A stretch of DNA of 64,000 nt from Polyodon spathula (taxonomy: Eukaryota > Chordata > Actinopteri > Acipenseriformes > Polyodontidae). The stretch covers positions 47,514,848 to 47,578,847 of the forward strand of contig NC_054535.1 of the NCBI RefSeq assembly GCF_017654505.1, in the 5' to 3' direction. This document shows positions 1 through 11,739 of this stretch, one piece after another; positions within the stretch are counted from its first letter, which is position 1; the number at the start of each line of letters is the position of its first letter. Both the position numbers and the translations under genes were made by a program. Below the pieces are notes generated by a model, which searched no databases, was not told the origin of the DNA, and saw nothing but the letters and a program-made list of their open reading frames with translations.

Positions 1-680
1 GACACAGCTCAGTACAATTTACAGTCTTTTCTGCATGACTGCTTTACAGGTTTTACATTACAGTCTTTTTCTACATTACTACTTTATCCTGACTCCTAGA
101 CCAAAATAATTGATCACCGAGTCGCTCAGTTAAACAAACACTGAAATGTCTATTTATTTATTTATTAAAATCTTAAGTTTGTCTCTTTGCAATGTTTTCC
201 AGGTATCTTTAAATCACCCTAAAGACGAGTTATCAGATTTCCATTTCTGCACCAGGGCAGGCGCTACCCACCCGTAGACTCTGCCCCCGCAGGGACCACG
301 AGGGGAACCAGATTGAACTTTTGTTTTTGTTTTGTTTTGTGTTTTTTTTTTTTTTAATACCGTACATACACAAAATAGAAAATTGCGCGTGTACGGTTCT
401 ACCATTTCTCGCAGTTTACGCGTTCTGTTTTTTTATTTCTTTGTGTATTAACTGGTTATATTTGATAAAGTAAATGGCTAGGAGTAACTTACATTAAACA
501 GACATCATAAATAACCAAGGAAGTAAACAACGAGACTATTTGTGAATGGGTTACTTGAATCGTATTTGCACTACTGTACGACACCTTGCAATGTATTGTA
601 TTAATTAAAAACTGTTTTTGTTGTTGTTGTTTTGTTTTGTTTTATATATTGACATGCAGCGCACCATAGGTTTTGAAATA

Positions 681-766
<86 letters not shown>

Positions 767-1390
767 ATATGTTATATTGTACATTAAAAATACACTACAG
801 TATATTTGTTTTGTGATGTCAACATATAGGGCTGGTTTCACATAATGTGATTTGCAGTAGTTCTAGCTATCAAAATTAACATTTAGTAGACCAAGATTAC
901 TGCTTATCAGTGTCTCTAAAACCTTAATTATTGTATTCGTTATTAAGTGTGTTAGTATCACCACATATATGATTGGTCTTTTTCATGCAACCTGCTGAAT
1001 AATACATTTTGAGTTGTTTGTGGGCTGTATGAATTGTTTGTATTAATCAGGTGTGTGTGTCTGGGGGCTTTTTTTTTTTTTTTTTTTTTTGTAGGGGGCC
1101 CCAAAATTTATAGAACCAGCCCTGTTCTGCACATCCCTAAATGTTATCAAAATACAACAGAGGCTAAACAAATAGCACTAAAGAAATTGCCAAGACATTT
1201 ACAATGTTTAGATATTGTTTGGCGAGCAGAGTGTAAGCAGAGTTCACAGAGTTCAGGTTCACACAGGTGAAGTTACAATACTGAAGGTAGGCTATATAAG
1301 ACAATACAGCCAAAGTACAAAGATTGTATCAACAGATACCAGCTGGTCACAGTACCTTTCATTTTCTTGGGACAATCCTGTCATTTTAAA
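1..1390. other. Upstream flank of GLA, no gene seen
   Basis: No coding sequence is recognisable here. The stretch holds an (AT)n microsatellite at about 684-768, T/A homopolymers near 340-356 and 1070-1091, and otherwise AT-rich unique-looking sequence. It should contain the GLA promoter and 5' untranslated region, but no TATA box, CpG island or clear start site can be picked out by eye. Short open frames through the AT repeat on both strands are artefacts of the repeat. Confidence 0.6.
684..768. repeat. (AT)n microsatellite
   Basis: About 85 bases of nearly pure AT dinucleotide, interrupted by single TTA and TTT steps at its right end. It lies about 0.6 kb upstream of the GLA start codon. 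Confidence 0.9.
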
Positions 1391-1986
1391 ATGCTTAAAA
1401 AAATAGCATACATTTTTTCTTTTCTCTCAATAATCATCACCAAACCAGCAGATGCCTTAAACAATGGATTAGCACTCACACCAACAATGGGCTGGTTGCA
1501 TTGGGAGCGATTTTTGTGCAATACGGATTGCACAAATGATCCAAAAAATTGTATCAGGTAAAGAAACTTATTTTAAAATTACATTTTTAAAATGCCATTG
1601 CAACATGTCTGCTTCACTTTTATTACAGCAATTGTTGGTACAAGTTTAGATGCTGTAAAACAGGGTCATTGGTGAAATCTAACAGTAAGGCGTATCACAT
1701 TTTCATAGTATCACCTAACCACAAAAAAATAGGGTTACCAGAAGTCCCGGGTAAACTGGGATTGTCCCATTTTTCAGCTTGCATTTTTTGTCCTGGTTGG
1801 AAACAGTGAAGTTGTTAAACAGTCCCAGTTTTGCGATTGTATTCACATTTTCTTTTTACAAAACTGTAGCAGTGTGCTCAGCAAGTTAACAGCAGACTCA
1901 TGTATTATATTGTGTTGGTGCTATTATTTTTTAATAATTCAAATTAAGTATTTATTAACTCATATTCTGTTTAACGTCCTGGACCA

Positions 1987-2017
<31 letters not shown>

Positions 2018-5000
2018 GTTTTATCTTGGTAGTGTCACCAGCCAATTTTGTCTTGATTAACACAGCAATTTCAACTGCTTCAGAGTTGCTATAGTGCTAA
2101 TGAATTGAAAAAAAGTGCACCCTTTTCACTGAAAATCTGGTATACTGTATGATATTTGTCTTGGAAATTTAATTTTAACAGGTTTGTTTGACATTGTGAA
2201 AGTAGATAACTTTGACTTGTGATTTGACAGTCTTGAATTGTTTCATATAAAAGAGCAAAATAAACAAATTGCACAATTTTGCTATTCTCTTTAGCTCAAA
2301 CAAAACTTCCAATCATATCGTGAGGTCTATTAATTATGTTCTTCTTGATAATGTTATAGTATAAATTAAATAATGAAGTGCAAGCCAGGGACATGAGACT
2401 AGCAAATTCAATTTGAATATGAAGAAAAATCAGACCGATAATGGTGATCACATGCTTTATATGGTTTAACTTTGAGGTGACATTTTATTACTTTTTTTTT
2501 ATTATTTTATACATGCCAAAGTTCTTTTTTGTTGATAACTAAAGCTCCCTTTCAATTCGAAGACGACCACCGACATACTTATGGGATATGCCTGCCTTGG
2601 GTAGGTATTCACTGAGCATTTTCTTTTTGCCGATAAGCCCCTGGGTGACGTCCTCGGTCCCGCCTACCAAGGGATTAAACAGTCAACCTGTCAAGACCAT
2701 TTTGTCTTTTGCATCGAAACCGTTAGGGCAACCGATGCAACCTCACTAGTTAGTGGTCATCTTTTCTTTTAGGGAACCAAGGTTATGGTAAGTAACCTAA
2801 TGTTCCCTTTCAATTCGAAGATGACCACCAACATGGGAAAGTATACCAGAGCAGTCAGAGGGAGAAGGAACGGCAGCATATGAGGGATGCATCAGAACCA
2901 CATAACCCACTGATTAAACAGTCAACCCACAGAGACCATTTTCCTCTTTTGCCTCTCACCTACAGTAACCTAAGCTTCTGTTACCGAACTGAGTGTGTTT
3001 TTGAAAGAGCTTTTACGGGTCGAGTGCAGTTCCCTTGCATTAGTGCTGAAAGCTGGCTTACAGCTTTTGTGTAATCATCAGCTCTAATTGTTAACTTCTT
3101 TCTTCTCAATTCTTCACAGCCTGCCTCACTTGCATTACAGGCTATCTGTATACGCTGTCTGTAGTGTGTGAGCGACTTCATGTACAGTATTGATTAAGGG
3201 TGTTTGTCTTTTCAGCCTACACTCTTAGGGAGAACACCGTTCCTCCACCAGGACTACGCTTTGCTGTATCCCCACCGTTGTGTGATTCCACCGGCTGCCA
3301 TTCACGCAGCTTGGGCGAAATAAAAATAAAAACAAATATTATTGAGGAAGTGTTGTTGCGTGTCCACCTGTGTGTTGACCCTGTCACACAAACCCGCTTT
3401 GCCTGTGCTTGTACTATGCTTGTTCAGCCTGTGTATCTCCCTGGTGTATGCTGCGCGCTGACCAGGTGTGTGACTACATGCGGTTAGGGTAGGTGCATAA
3501 TCTGCCCCCTGGTGCTTTGGTACATCAGTGCACGCACAGCCCTTGGCACTTTGGTGCTTCTGTGTGCACAGTGCTTGGTGCACACGGTGCTCGGTGCATA
3601 CAATGTGTGTAGTGAATCCGTGCACGCAGTGCACAAGGTGTTTGATGTGCTTAATGCCCTCAGTGCTCGGTGCATGCAGTGCCTCGTTGCCTCTGCCTGT
3701 AGACGGTGCTCCACTCCGCTGAGGCTACATGCTGCCCCGGTTGTGTGCCTGCACCTAGTCCAGGCTAGACACCCTTGTCCAGTTGCTGGGATCAAGCCTG
3801 TTTTATGGTAGTGAGAATGAGACACTGGTGTCCGCTGTACTTGCATGGTGACTGAAACGGTTCCGATCCCAACTGCCCCACATAATGACCTGAGGCACCG
3901 CCTTCAGGCTTCCGCGGCAGCGAACAGCTGGGCCTACTCGCAACGACAGGAGGTAGCCGGACTTGGGATTCCAACACAGGCTCAGTCTCGGAGGTAGTTC
4001 CAACGCCGCCCCAGACAGCCCCCACTTGGGTGTTCACCACCATACACACTGGATATGCACACTGTCACATTCTCCAGTTTGTCTGGCCGGCTGGCCTCTC
4101 ACATGAGCGAAGGCGTACGGATGGAGTGATACACAACTGTCAAGTGGTGACGACAGATGCATCCAACTCTGGTTGGGGGGCAGTCTGGGCAGGCAGAGGA
4201 GCCCGCGGACACTGGTCGGGCCGCTGGACATCCCTGCAGAAAAGAGAGGTCCACCTCACGCTTCAACATTTCCTTCCATTTGCTGCAAAACAGACATGTC
4301 CTTGTCCACACAGACAACATGTCAGTAGTGGTGTACGTGAACCACCAGGGAGGGCTTCCATCCCCGGGGTTACACCGCATAGCCTTTGAGTTGCTGATCT
4401 GGGCACAAAGGCACTTACTATCCCTCTGAGCTGTTCATCTCCTGGGAGTGACGAACTGGGCAGCAGACCTTTCTTTCTTTCTCTCTCTTGCTCTCTCTCA
4501 GGTCCTCACCTGTCAGATTGGCGACTGCACCCTCAGGTGGTACAGTACATTTAGGAACACTTCAGGGAAGTGCCACGGCAGAGATGACCCGACCCAGTGG
4601 TTCTCCCTCCACAGCTCACGAGTGGCCCAAAGCGCTCCAACTGTGGGTCTGGCCCCTGAACAGGACTGTCTGTCCGCCTTAGAGCTTTCAGACACAGTTG
4701 TCAGTACACTGCAGAATGCTAGGGCCTTTTCCACAAGAGCATTGCACGCCTACAAGTGGAAGTATTTTTAAAATTGGTGCATGACCAGAGGTCATGACCC
4801 CATTTATTACCCTATAGCAACTATTTTGCAGTTTCTGCAAGATCTGTTACAGGTGGGTATATCCCTGTCTACGTTGAAAGTGTACCTAGCAGTAATGTCT
4901 GCATGCCATGTCCCCATTGACTCAATGTCCTGGGCACTCATATACTAGCAATCCGTTTTCTGAAGGGTGCTCGGTGGTTACATCCTCCTAAGAAGGTCGT

Positions 5001-8000
5001 CCTCCCCGGATGGAGTCTAGACGTGGTACTCAATGGAACTAGAGGCATCCCATCCCCCTCCTTTTGCGGAGGAGATGGACTGGAAATTGAATTACTTCTG
5101 CCATGTTAGGGCATTGAGAGATCTTCGTCTGTCATGGTGAAAGGACAAGGTCAAGCCTTCTCTAAGCAATGACTGTCCCATTGGATTGTGGATACAGTCT
5201 CGATTGAATGTACTAATACCTGCATACCCCAACTGGGAGTGTGGCCGCGCATTCTACCAGAGGTGTGGCTGTGTCATGGGCTATCTTTAGAGGAGCTTCA
5301 CTGATTGACATTTGTAATGTGGCTAGCTGGGCTACACCAGGTTCTACCACCTTAATGTGGTAGATCCTTCCGTGCTTTCATTAGGCATTAGGGTCCATGA
5401 GGTTGCATGCTCTTACCGCTAACTCTTGGGTTATGCAGTTCTGATGCATCCCTCATCTGCTGCCATTCCTTCTCCCTCGCGACTGCTCTGGTATACTTTC
5501 CCACGTTGGTGGTCGTCTTCGAATTGAAAGGGAACATTAGGTTACTTACCACAACTCAGGTTCCATAAAAGAAAAGATGACCACTAACCAGCAAGATCGC
5601 ATCGGTCGCCCTAACGGGTTTGATGCAAAAGAGAAAATGGTCTCCGCAGGTTAACTGTTTAATCCCTCGGTAGGCGGGACTAAGGTAGGCATATCCCAAA
5701 AGTATTGGTTGGTGGTTGTTTTCTCTTTCAAGGAACCAGGATTACAGTAAGTAACCTAAGTTTTGGAAATTAAATGTTTTACGGTTCTCAGCCCTTTTAT
5801 TTGCTGATTTAGCACTTTCTAGAACTTCTGTACACACAGCTATATTTATCATCATCACTACAGTTAGCTACTGTACAATACTTTGTTTGATTTCTTGATC
5901 TTAGGGAATTACATTGTGAATGACTTGAATTATTAGTTACAATGAAAACTTAAATACAATTATAGACTTACTAAACTAACAACAATGAACTTATGGCATT
6001 TTCAGTTATTTCAGAAATGTATTTGTGCATTATTTTCTTTTGTGATTTATGTCAGCTAGCATTTTATCATGACATCTCTCCAATCCATTCCAGTGAACAG
6101 CTGTATATGCAGATGGCCGATATCATGGCAAGTGAAGGGTGGAAGGAACTTGGCTATGACTATATCTGTATTGATGACTGCTGGCTTGCTAAAGACAGAG
6201 ATTCTCAGAAACGCCTTCAAGCTGATCCCAAACGATTCCCAAGCGGCATAAAAAAACTTGCAGACTACGTAAGTTAATTGAATGGAAACGTGTATAATAC
6301 ACTGTTTTACATAATAGTTGGGTATACTGCACAGTAAGATATCATTATTAGTACACTTCAGTGTGGACACATGTTAAAGCACAGTAAAATGTTAATTAGC
6401 ATTACATTTTGTATTTATTTATTATCCCAGGTACATTCTAAGGGCCTCAAGCTTGGTATCTATGAAGATGTGGGTCACAAAACTTGCGCTGGCTATCCAG
6501 GTAGCCTTGGTTATTATGACACAGATGCTAAGACTTTTGCAGAATGGGGAATTGACCTTCTAAAGTTTGATGGCTGCAACTTTGACAATCTGGATCAGCT
6601 TGTTAAAGGTAAAACACCATCTTCAGTTTACTATTTTAAATGGTCTTCAGCAAACATTTCTAAATATGTTTATAGTTTACTTTGCTGACCATATTGCTTC
6701 TTGTCTGTTGAACCAGGATATATTGACATGTCAAACGCATTAAACAAGACTGGAAGAGACATAGTTTATTCCTGTGAATGGCCTTTATACACCTGGGAAG
6801 GTGGTATGCAGGTATTGCTTCTGATATCAGGGAATCTCTCAATTTTATGACAAACGTACCACCTAAGTACTGAATATAAAGCCTTTCCTCCACTCTCTTA
6901 TGAGTAATATAAATGTATTAAGATATTTAGTTCTGTAAATTGTATTGTAAAATTATTTGATCCAGTAATTGTTATTATATTTTAAATTTGTAAATGATAA
7001 CCTGGAAAAAAAATAAAAAATACACATTTTGACAAACAGCTCTTGCATTCATACTACAAACTTTTATAAATCACAGGTATAATTGCATATAACATTTTTG
7101 GCATCCATAAAGGTAATAAATACTTTTTCAGTGAGCAGGATGTTTATTTTACACATTTCATTTGGATCAGTATGCAGGGCATGGTGGATGTGATTATTGA
7201 GCTATACAGAACAACCGTATTCAGGCAAAAGGGCCATTTGAGCACTATAAATAGCATAAAATTACATAAATGAAGGAGAGGGCTTTAATGTACAATTTTA
7301 AATTGCATCAATTGTGAAGTTATACTCCTAGATACATTTAAATATAAAACAGATTGCTATAAGGAACATAGATTTGCATTTTTTTTTTTTCTTAAAGCCA
7401 AATTATACAGCAGTGCGGCAGTACTGCAACAGCTGGAGAAATTTTGCTGATATTTATGATTCATGGAGTAGCATTAAGAGTGCCATAGACTGGGCTGCAG
7501 ATCATCAGGAAATCATTGTGCCTGCTGCTGGACCTGGCGGTTGGAACGATCCAGACATGGTATGTATGAAAAACAAAAGCTTTTTCTTAATAGTTCTGGT
7601 ATTTGATACATTTGAATTTACAACACTATGTATACATTGTGTTGATTTTTATATACTCTAAATCTTCTGAATCGGCTCTAAAAAACACATGAACTGACTT
7701 TGATCATCTTTTACAGCTTGTTATAGGGAACTTTGGACTGAGCCATAACCAGGCAGTGACCCAGATGGCAATTTGGGCCATTATGGCATCGCCTCTGATA
7801 ATGTCCAATGACTTAAGAAATATAGATGGTTTTTCCAAGTCTCTTCTTCAGAACAAGTATGTAATTGCTGTAAACCAAGATGCACTGGGAGCTCAGGGTC
7901 AGAGGATCAGCAAGGTTAGTTTGGTTTTACAGATTTACAGGCTAATTTCAACTGCAAGTGAAAGCTGATATCAACGTATGTTCTCTTCGAACAGCCAAGA

Positions 8001-8362
8001 GTTGAGCATCGTTGGGTTTGCACTGTATACATTGGAGACATAAAACAGAGGTTGTTCTTCAGTGAATGGTGTTTAATTTGTGTATTTGTGTTTCACAGAG
8101 CAACAACCTTGACATTTGGAAGAGGGAGCTATCTGGCAACAGTTTTGCTCTTGTCTTCCTTAACAGGGAGGAAATTGGAGGACCCCGTAGTATTGCTATC
8201 ATCTTGAAAGACCTAGGGGTGGACAGTACTTGTAAAATGTCTTGCATGGTCACTCAGATCCTCCCGACCTACGAGCAGTGGGGTAGAAAGAATCTAACTG
8301 CAGTGTTGCAGTTCACTGTCAATCCCACTGGAAGTGTTATGTTGCGTGTGGAACCATTTTAA
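1391..8362 (+). CDS. gla: Alpha-galactosidase A, 7 coding exons
   Basis: Lysosomal glycoside hydrolase (family 27) that removes terminal alpha-galactose from glycolipids such as globotriaosylceramide. Exons: 1391-1557, 6094-6268, 6431-6608, 6717-6811, 7398-7559, 7717-7914, 8099-8362; all introns are GT-AG and phases join cleanly to 1239 nt, 412 residues (human 429). The ATG at 1391 gives a hydrophobic signal peptide (about residues 1-23) ahead of the mature start at [13 protein letters not shown]. Exons 2, 3, 5 and 6 match human GLA exon lengths exactly (175, 178, 162, 198 nt). The nucleophile is D161 in LLKFDGC (human D170) and the acid/base is D223 in RNFADI (human D231). The galactose-recognition residues E194 and L197 in SCEWPLY are of GLA type; the paralogue NAGA has Ser and Ala there. 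Sequons N183-K-T and N207-Y-T are kept; the human N139 sequon is lost (H130). Exon 4 is 3 nt longer than in human. Intron 1 holds a DIRS-like element. No frame damage is seen. Confidence 0.95.
1731..1840. repeat. Dispersed repeat, copy 1 (partner at 54020)
   Basis: A ~110 bp segment beginning AGGGTTACCAGA and containing TTGGAAACAGT and CCAGTTTTGC. It reappears in diverged form at 54020-54123, same orientation and same motif order. It sits in GLA intron 1. Probably a small nonautonomous transposon; the family is not identified. Confidence 0.5.
2546..5761 (+). mobile_element. DIRS-like tyrosine-recombinase retrotransposon, decayed
   Basis: A ~3.2 kb insertion in GLA intron 1. Its ends are long inverted repeats: about 2549-2940 matches the reverse complement of about 5424-5735, including the block TTCAATTCGAAGACGACCAC, which occurs twice in the left arm (2551 and 2805) and once inverted in the right arm (about 5514-5533). 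Inside, 4139-4440 encodes a DIRS-type RNase H ([12 protein letters not shown], then [16 protein letters not shown]), and 4690-5400 encodes remnants of a tyrosine recombinase ([28 protein letters not shown], then a stop-ridden YTRFYHLNV). Multiple stops and frameshifts show it is dead. RNase H plus tyrosine recombinase plus inverted terminal repeats is characteristic of DIRS elements. Bases 3500-3720 are rich in a GGTGC-containing degenerate repeat, probably the decayed gag region. Confidence 0.8.
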
Positions 8363-10413
8363 AACTAATCGACAATAAGAATTCAAAACACACCTGTGTC
8401 CTAATCATTTGAAATATATTACAATGATTTGACATGATTGAAAATAACAAATAACATATCTAAGTCTACAGTACATGGACTGTTTATTTAAATCTAACTA
8501 ACTGTAACATATAGACAGTGTATTATTTAATCACAAACACCAGTCTTGAATCTTTGACCACCAGGATCCTTTGGGATGAGGAAAGGTACAGACTGTAGGT
8601 GAGATCTGGCAGAAAAAACTTCTAACGTTATATTCTGAAGGGTGAAAATCATCAGTTGAGCCACATTGCAACACCACTCTTGAAAACCTTGAAGGTGAAT
8701 ACTGGAGGTTGAAGTTTCAGGAGTGTGGTCTGTGAGCTGAACTGGTGTACACTCTTATGGTGGTTTTAGTAGTATTTACAAAACACCCTGAAGGGCATGT
8801 TGCTAATGTTAAACACCCAGATTAATTTTATTATGTAAAATATTGTTATACACTATATAAATACAGCCACCCTTAAACGTGGCAAAACTGGGACTTTACC
8901 CACTAATTAATATTACTACATTGAACAAATTATGTTTACTCACATTAAGTGCCAATCAGATAAAGTCCCATTTGCACCATTATCTAACTGGCTGTGGAGG
9001 GTTTACTGCCTTGTCCATTTGGCCAGGTAGTGCCCCCTCAAACTAAGCAGGTTTGAGGCTATTCATGTGTCTTCTTTCATGTCACATAATCATCAATAAA
9101 AAAAAAAAAAAAAAATCAATCTGTGCAAATGTTTGGTTAGTGTTGTGTGTGTTTTTTTTTTTTTTTTTTTTTCTGAACTACTGAAAAATGCTGGGGAAAT
9201 AAGTTTATGAATTTTAGATGGAAACACAGAGATATGCCAGATCACTAAACATAGTTGTAACTGAGTGTAGTACCAGGTGAACACAATACACAGTTCAAAA
9301 ATAAAACATCCATATCAACCAAAAAATAAATAAAAATTATAATTGATAACTTGGTGCCAGCTAAATAGTAGTACAAGTAAAGTTTATATTAAATTGCTGC
9401 ATTTTAGAATCCTGATAAAAATTTAGAATTCTAACAAACCACTACATGGCTAAATAATTAAGAAAAAAATTGTAGAACAGGGTGGCTTAATGCAACAATA
9501 GCAGCCTGTATTAAATGTGGAAGATAATGCCAAAATATATAGCACTTTATTTCAATGTACATGTGTGCTAAAACCTGTTACTAAATGTAGAACAATGTCA
9601 AAAAGAATGAAAGATGCTGTTAATATATTACCACAACATAACTGTAAAGTATTTTGGTTCTGGCATAACTGAATGGTTATAAAAAGTAATGAGTAAGAAC
9701 TTACACTAGTGGCATATGGAAATCTTAAAAGTACAAGAAAATATTTACAATTAAAATTATAGTGCACATGATTATCAAGATGAATTGCCTTTTAGTGTCT
9801 GATGTGAGCAGACAAACCATATTAATCTACCAAATTACGTACAGTATATTTTTAATTTTAAAGTGTACACTTTGATATACCGTACCTGTATTCATGTTTA
9901 TTATTTAAACAGAAAATAAGGCATTGTGAAAAGTATGGCAGTTTTGTTATACACCTGATTTTAAATTAAGTTAAAATTAGTAAAGAGCAATTAGCTTGTC
10001 TATGATTTATCTAAAGTTAGAGGAGAAGTTGGCTTTTATTTTTAAAGCATATTAAAGCTTACTTTTTTTAACTTCTGGCACCACCAATAATGAAGTTATT
10101 AGCAATTAGCTACAGGCAATATGTAACATAAAGCTTTACTGACACAAAATCATCCAGTGACAATCCAAAATAGCTTTGGTTGTTCATATTCTATATGTTG
10201 CATCTGTTACAGCTTTTAAATTGCCTATTGAAAAATATCATTTGATAAATTCTGTCAATTAAATGCATATGTTGTGGAGTTTTGAAATGAAGCACTCACT
10301 GTTTACGAGGCTGTATCTACATGGGTAATATTTCAGTTTTATTGTTCTTATACAGTACTGTATCTGGATTAAACCAGGAGTCTATTTGATCTTTAGCAAT
10401 GATGCTTAGTGCT
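8363..10413. other. GLA 3' UTR and GLA-ASB5 convergent intergenic region
   Basis: GLA (plus) and ASB5 (minus) converge here with about 2.05 kb between their stop codons. An AATAAA at 9095-9100 could end the GLA transcript, though it runs into a genomic A tract. On the other strand, TTTATT at 10035-10040 and 9897-9902 are AATAAA signals usable by ASB5. T and A homopolymers occur at 9099-9116 and 9151-9171. No other gene or recognisable transposon was seen. Confidence 0.5.
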
Positions 10414-11707
10414 TTATCTGTACTGTAGGAAATTCTGCAGGATGGTAGGCAGCTGGAGCTGTGAAATGAGATGTTGTCTGGACCTCCCCAGGCAGTTTCT
10501 GATACTCAAGCGGCAGAGCTGACGCAGAGAACAGGGAGTGGCTGCAAGAGAAAACTCAAACTGTTAGCACCCTTTTGTCTTTCTTATGGCCACTGCACCT
10601 AAACAGCATTAGACAGCAGACATGATAACAACATTGTTTCTGTATATTACTTTTTTAGACCAATCAAATGTCGCTTAATTAACCAGTCACACTCATGAAA
10701 AGACTAGAATTCACAATGCATGGTAATAGTGTAGTGATTTTAAAACCTCACTTTTGTGCTGCTCTGATCTTGGTGTCTATGCACAGTAGTTTCATTTGAG
10801 TTCCACCACACTTTTTAGATGTTGTCCTTTCTGTGTAAACCCTTTGTACATATTGAAAAACTTGTTTTGTGAACAAGAACATCTATACAGATTTCCTCTG
10901 CATATACACCCAATTGTCACAGCAATCTAAACATATCTCTGTCCTTGCGCAGAGTACGTCTATGTTTACTGCAGTGAGTGCAACTGTATTTATAATAAAT
11001 TGAGTGTTTTTACATCCCCACCTAGACCATTCTCCTGGGGACTGGAGCGCCAAACACTAGTCACGTGCAAAAGTGCATTGCATTTTATCAGCTTTTTCAT
11101 GGTTTATTGCATTGCCAAAGTAGGCTGCAAAGATAAGATAAACTTAGGAGTATTAGAAAAACATTTCAGCTAATGTTAGGGCATGTTAGAGGTATATAGG
11201 TTATGAAAAAGCACAAGGATATACTTGAAATTAGGTTACAAAACTAACAGTTCATACCTTCATGTAGCAATAGGAACTTCTCCACCAGGCTGCTTGGTGC
11301 CGCTGCCTCCACAGGTCTCTTCAGGTCCAAGTTTTTTACATTGATGTCTGCCCCAAAGTCCAGCAGTAATTTTACAATCTCAGGGCTGTTTTGTTGAGCA
11401 GCAGCATGCAACGGGGTTTCAGGGAATTTGCCTTTCTGAACATTAGCTCCTGTCCAAATGGATGTTGTTTTTTGAGTGTTAAATGAGCATTATAATTCAT
11501 TACACATTGCAGCAGAAATGATTGCTTTTTTTGATCTTGTACCAACAGTGAACAAATATTATATCATGATTGAACCAATTTATATTGCTACAGTTTTAAC
11601 AAAGAAAGCAGGTAGTCCTAAATTTATTTTTAGGCATATAAACTGCAGGTTATCCATTAGCCCTCTTCTAAAAGGCTCTGGGAATATCTGAGACTCCCTG
11701 AGTATTT

Positions 11708-11739
<32 letters not shown>

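Noticed and set aside
618..845. Overlapping open frames on both strands across the AT repeat
   Set aside because: They translate the (AT)n microsatellite into Tyr-Ile repeats; not genes.
1367..1390. Upstream in-frame TTG as GLA start
   Set aside because: TTG is not a usual animal start; the ATG at 1391 gives a proper signal peptide.
3200..3846. Overlapping ORFs on both strands rich in Cys, His and Val
   Set aside because: They fall in the decayed gag-like, GGTGC-repetitive part of the DIRS element; no independent gene signal.
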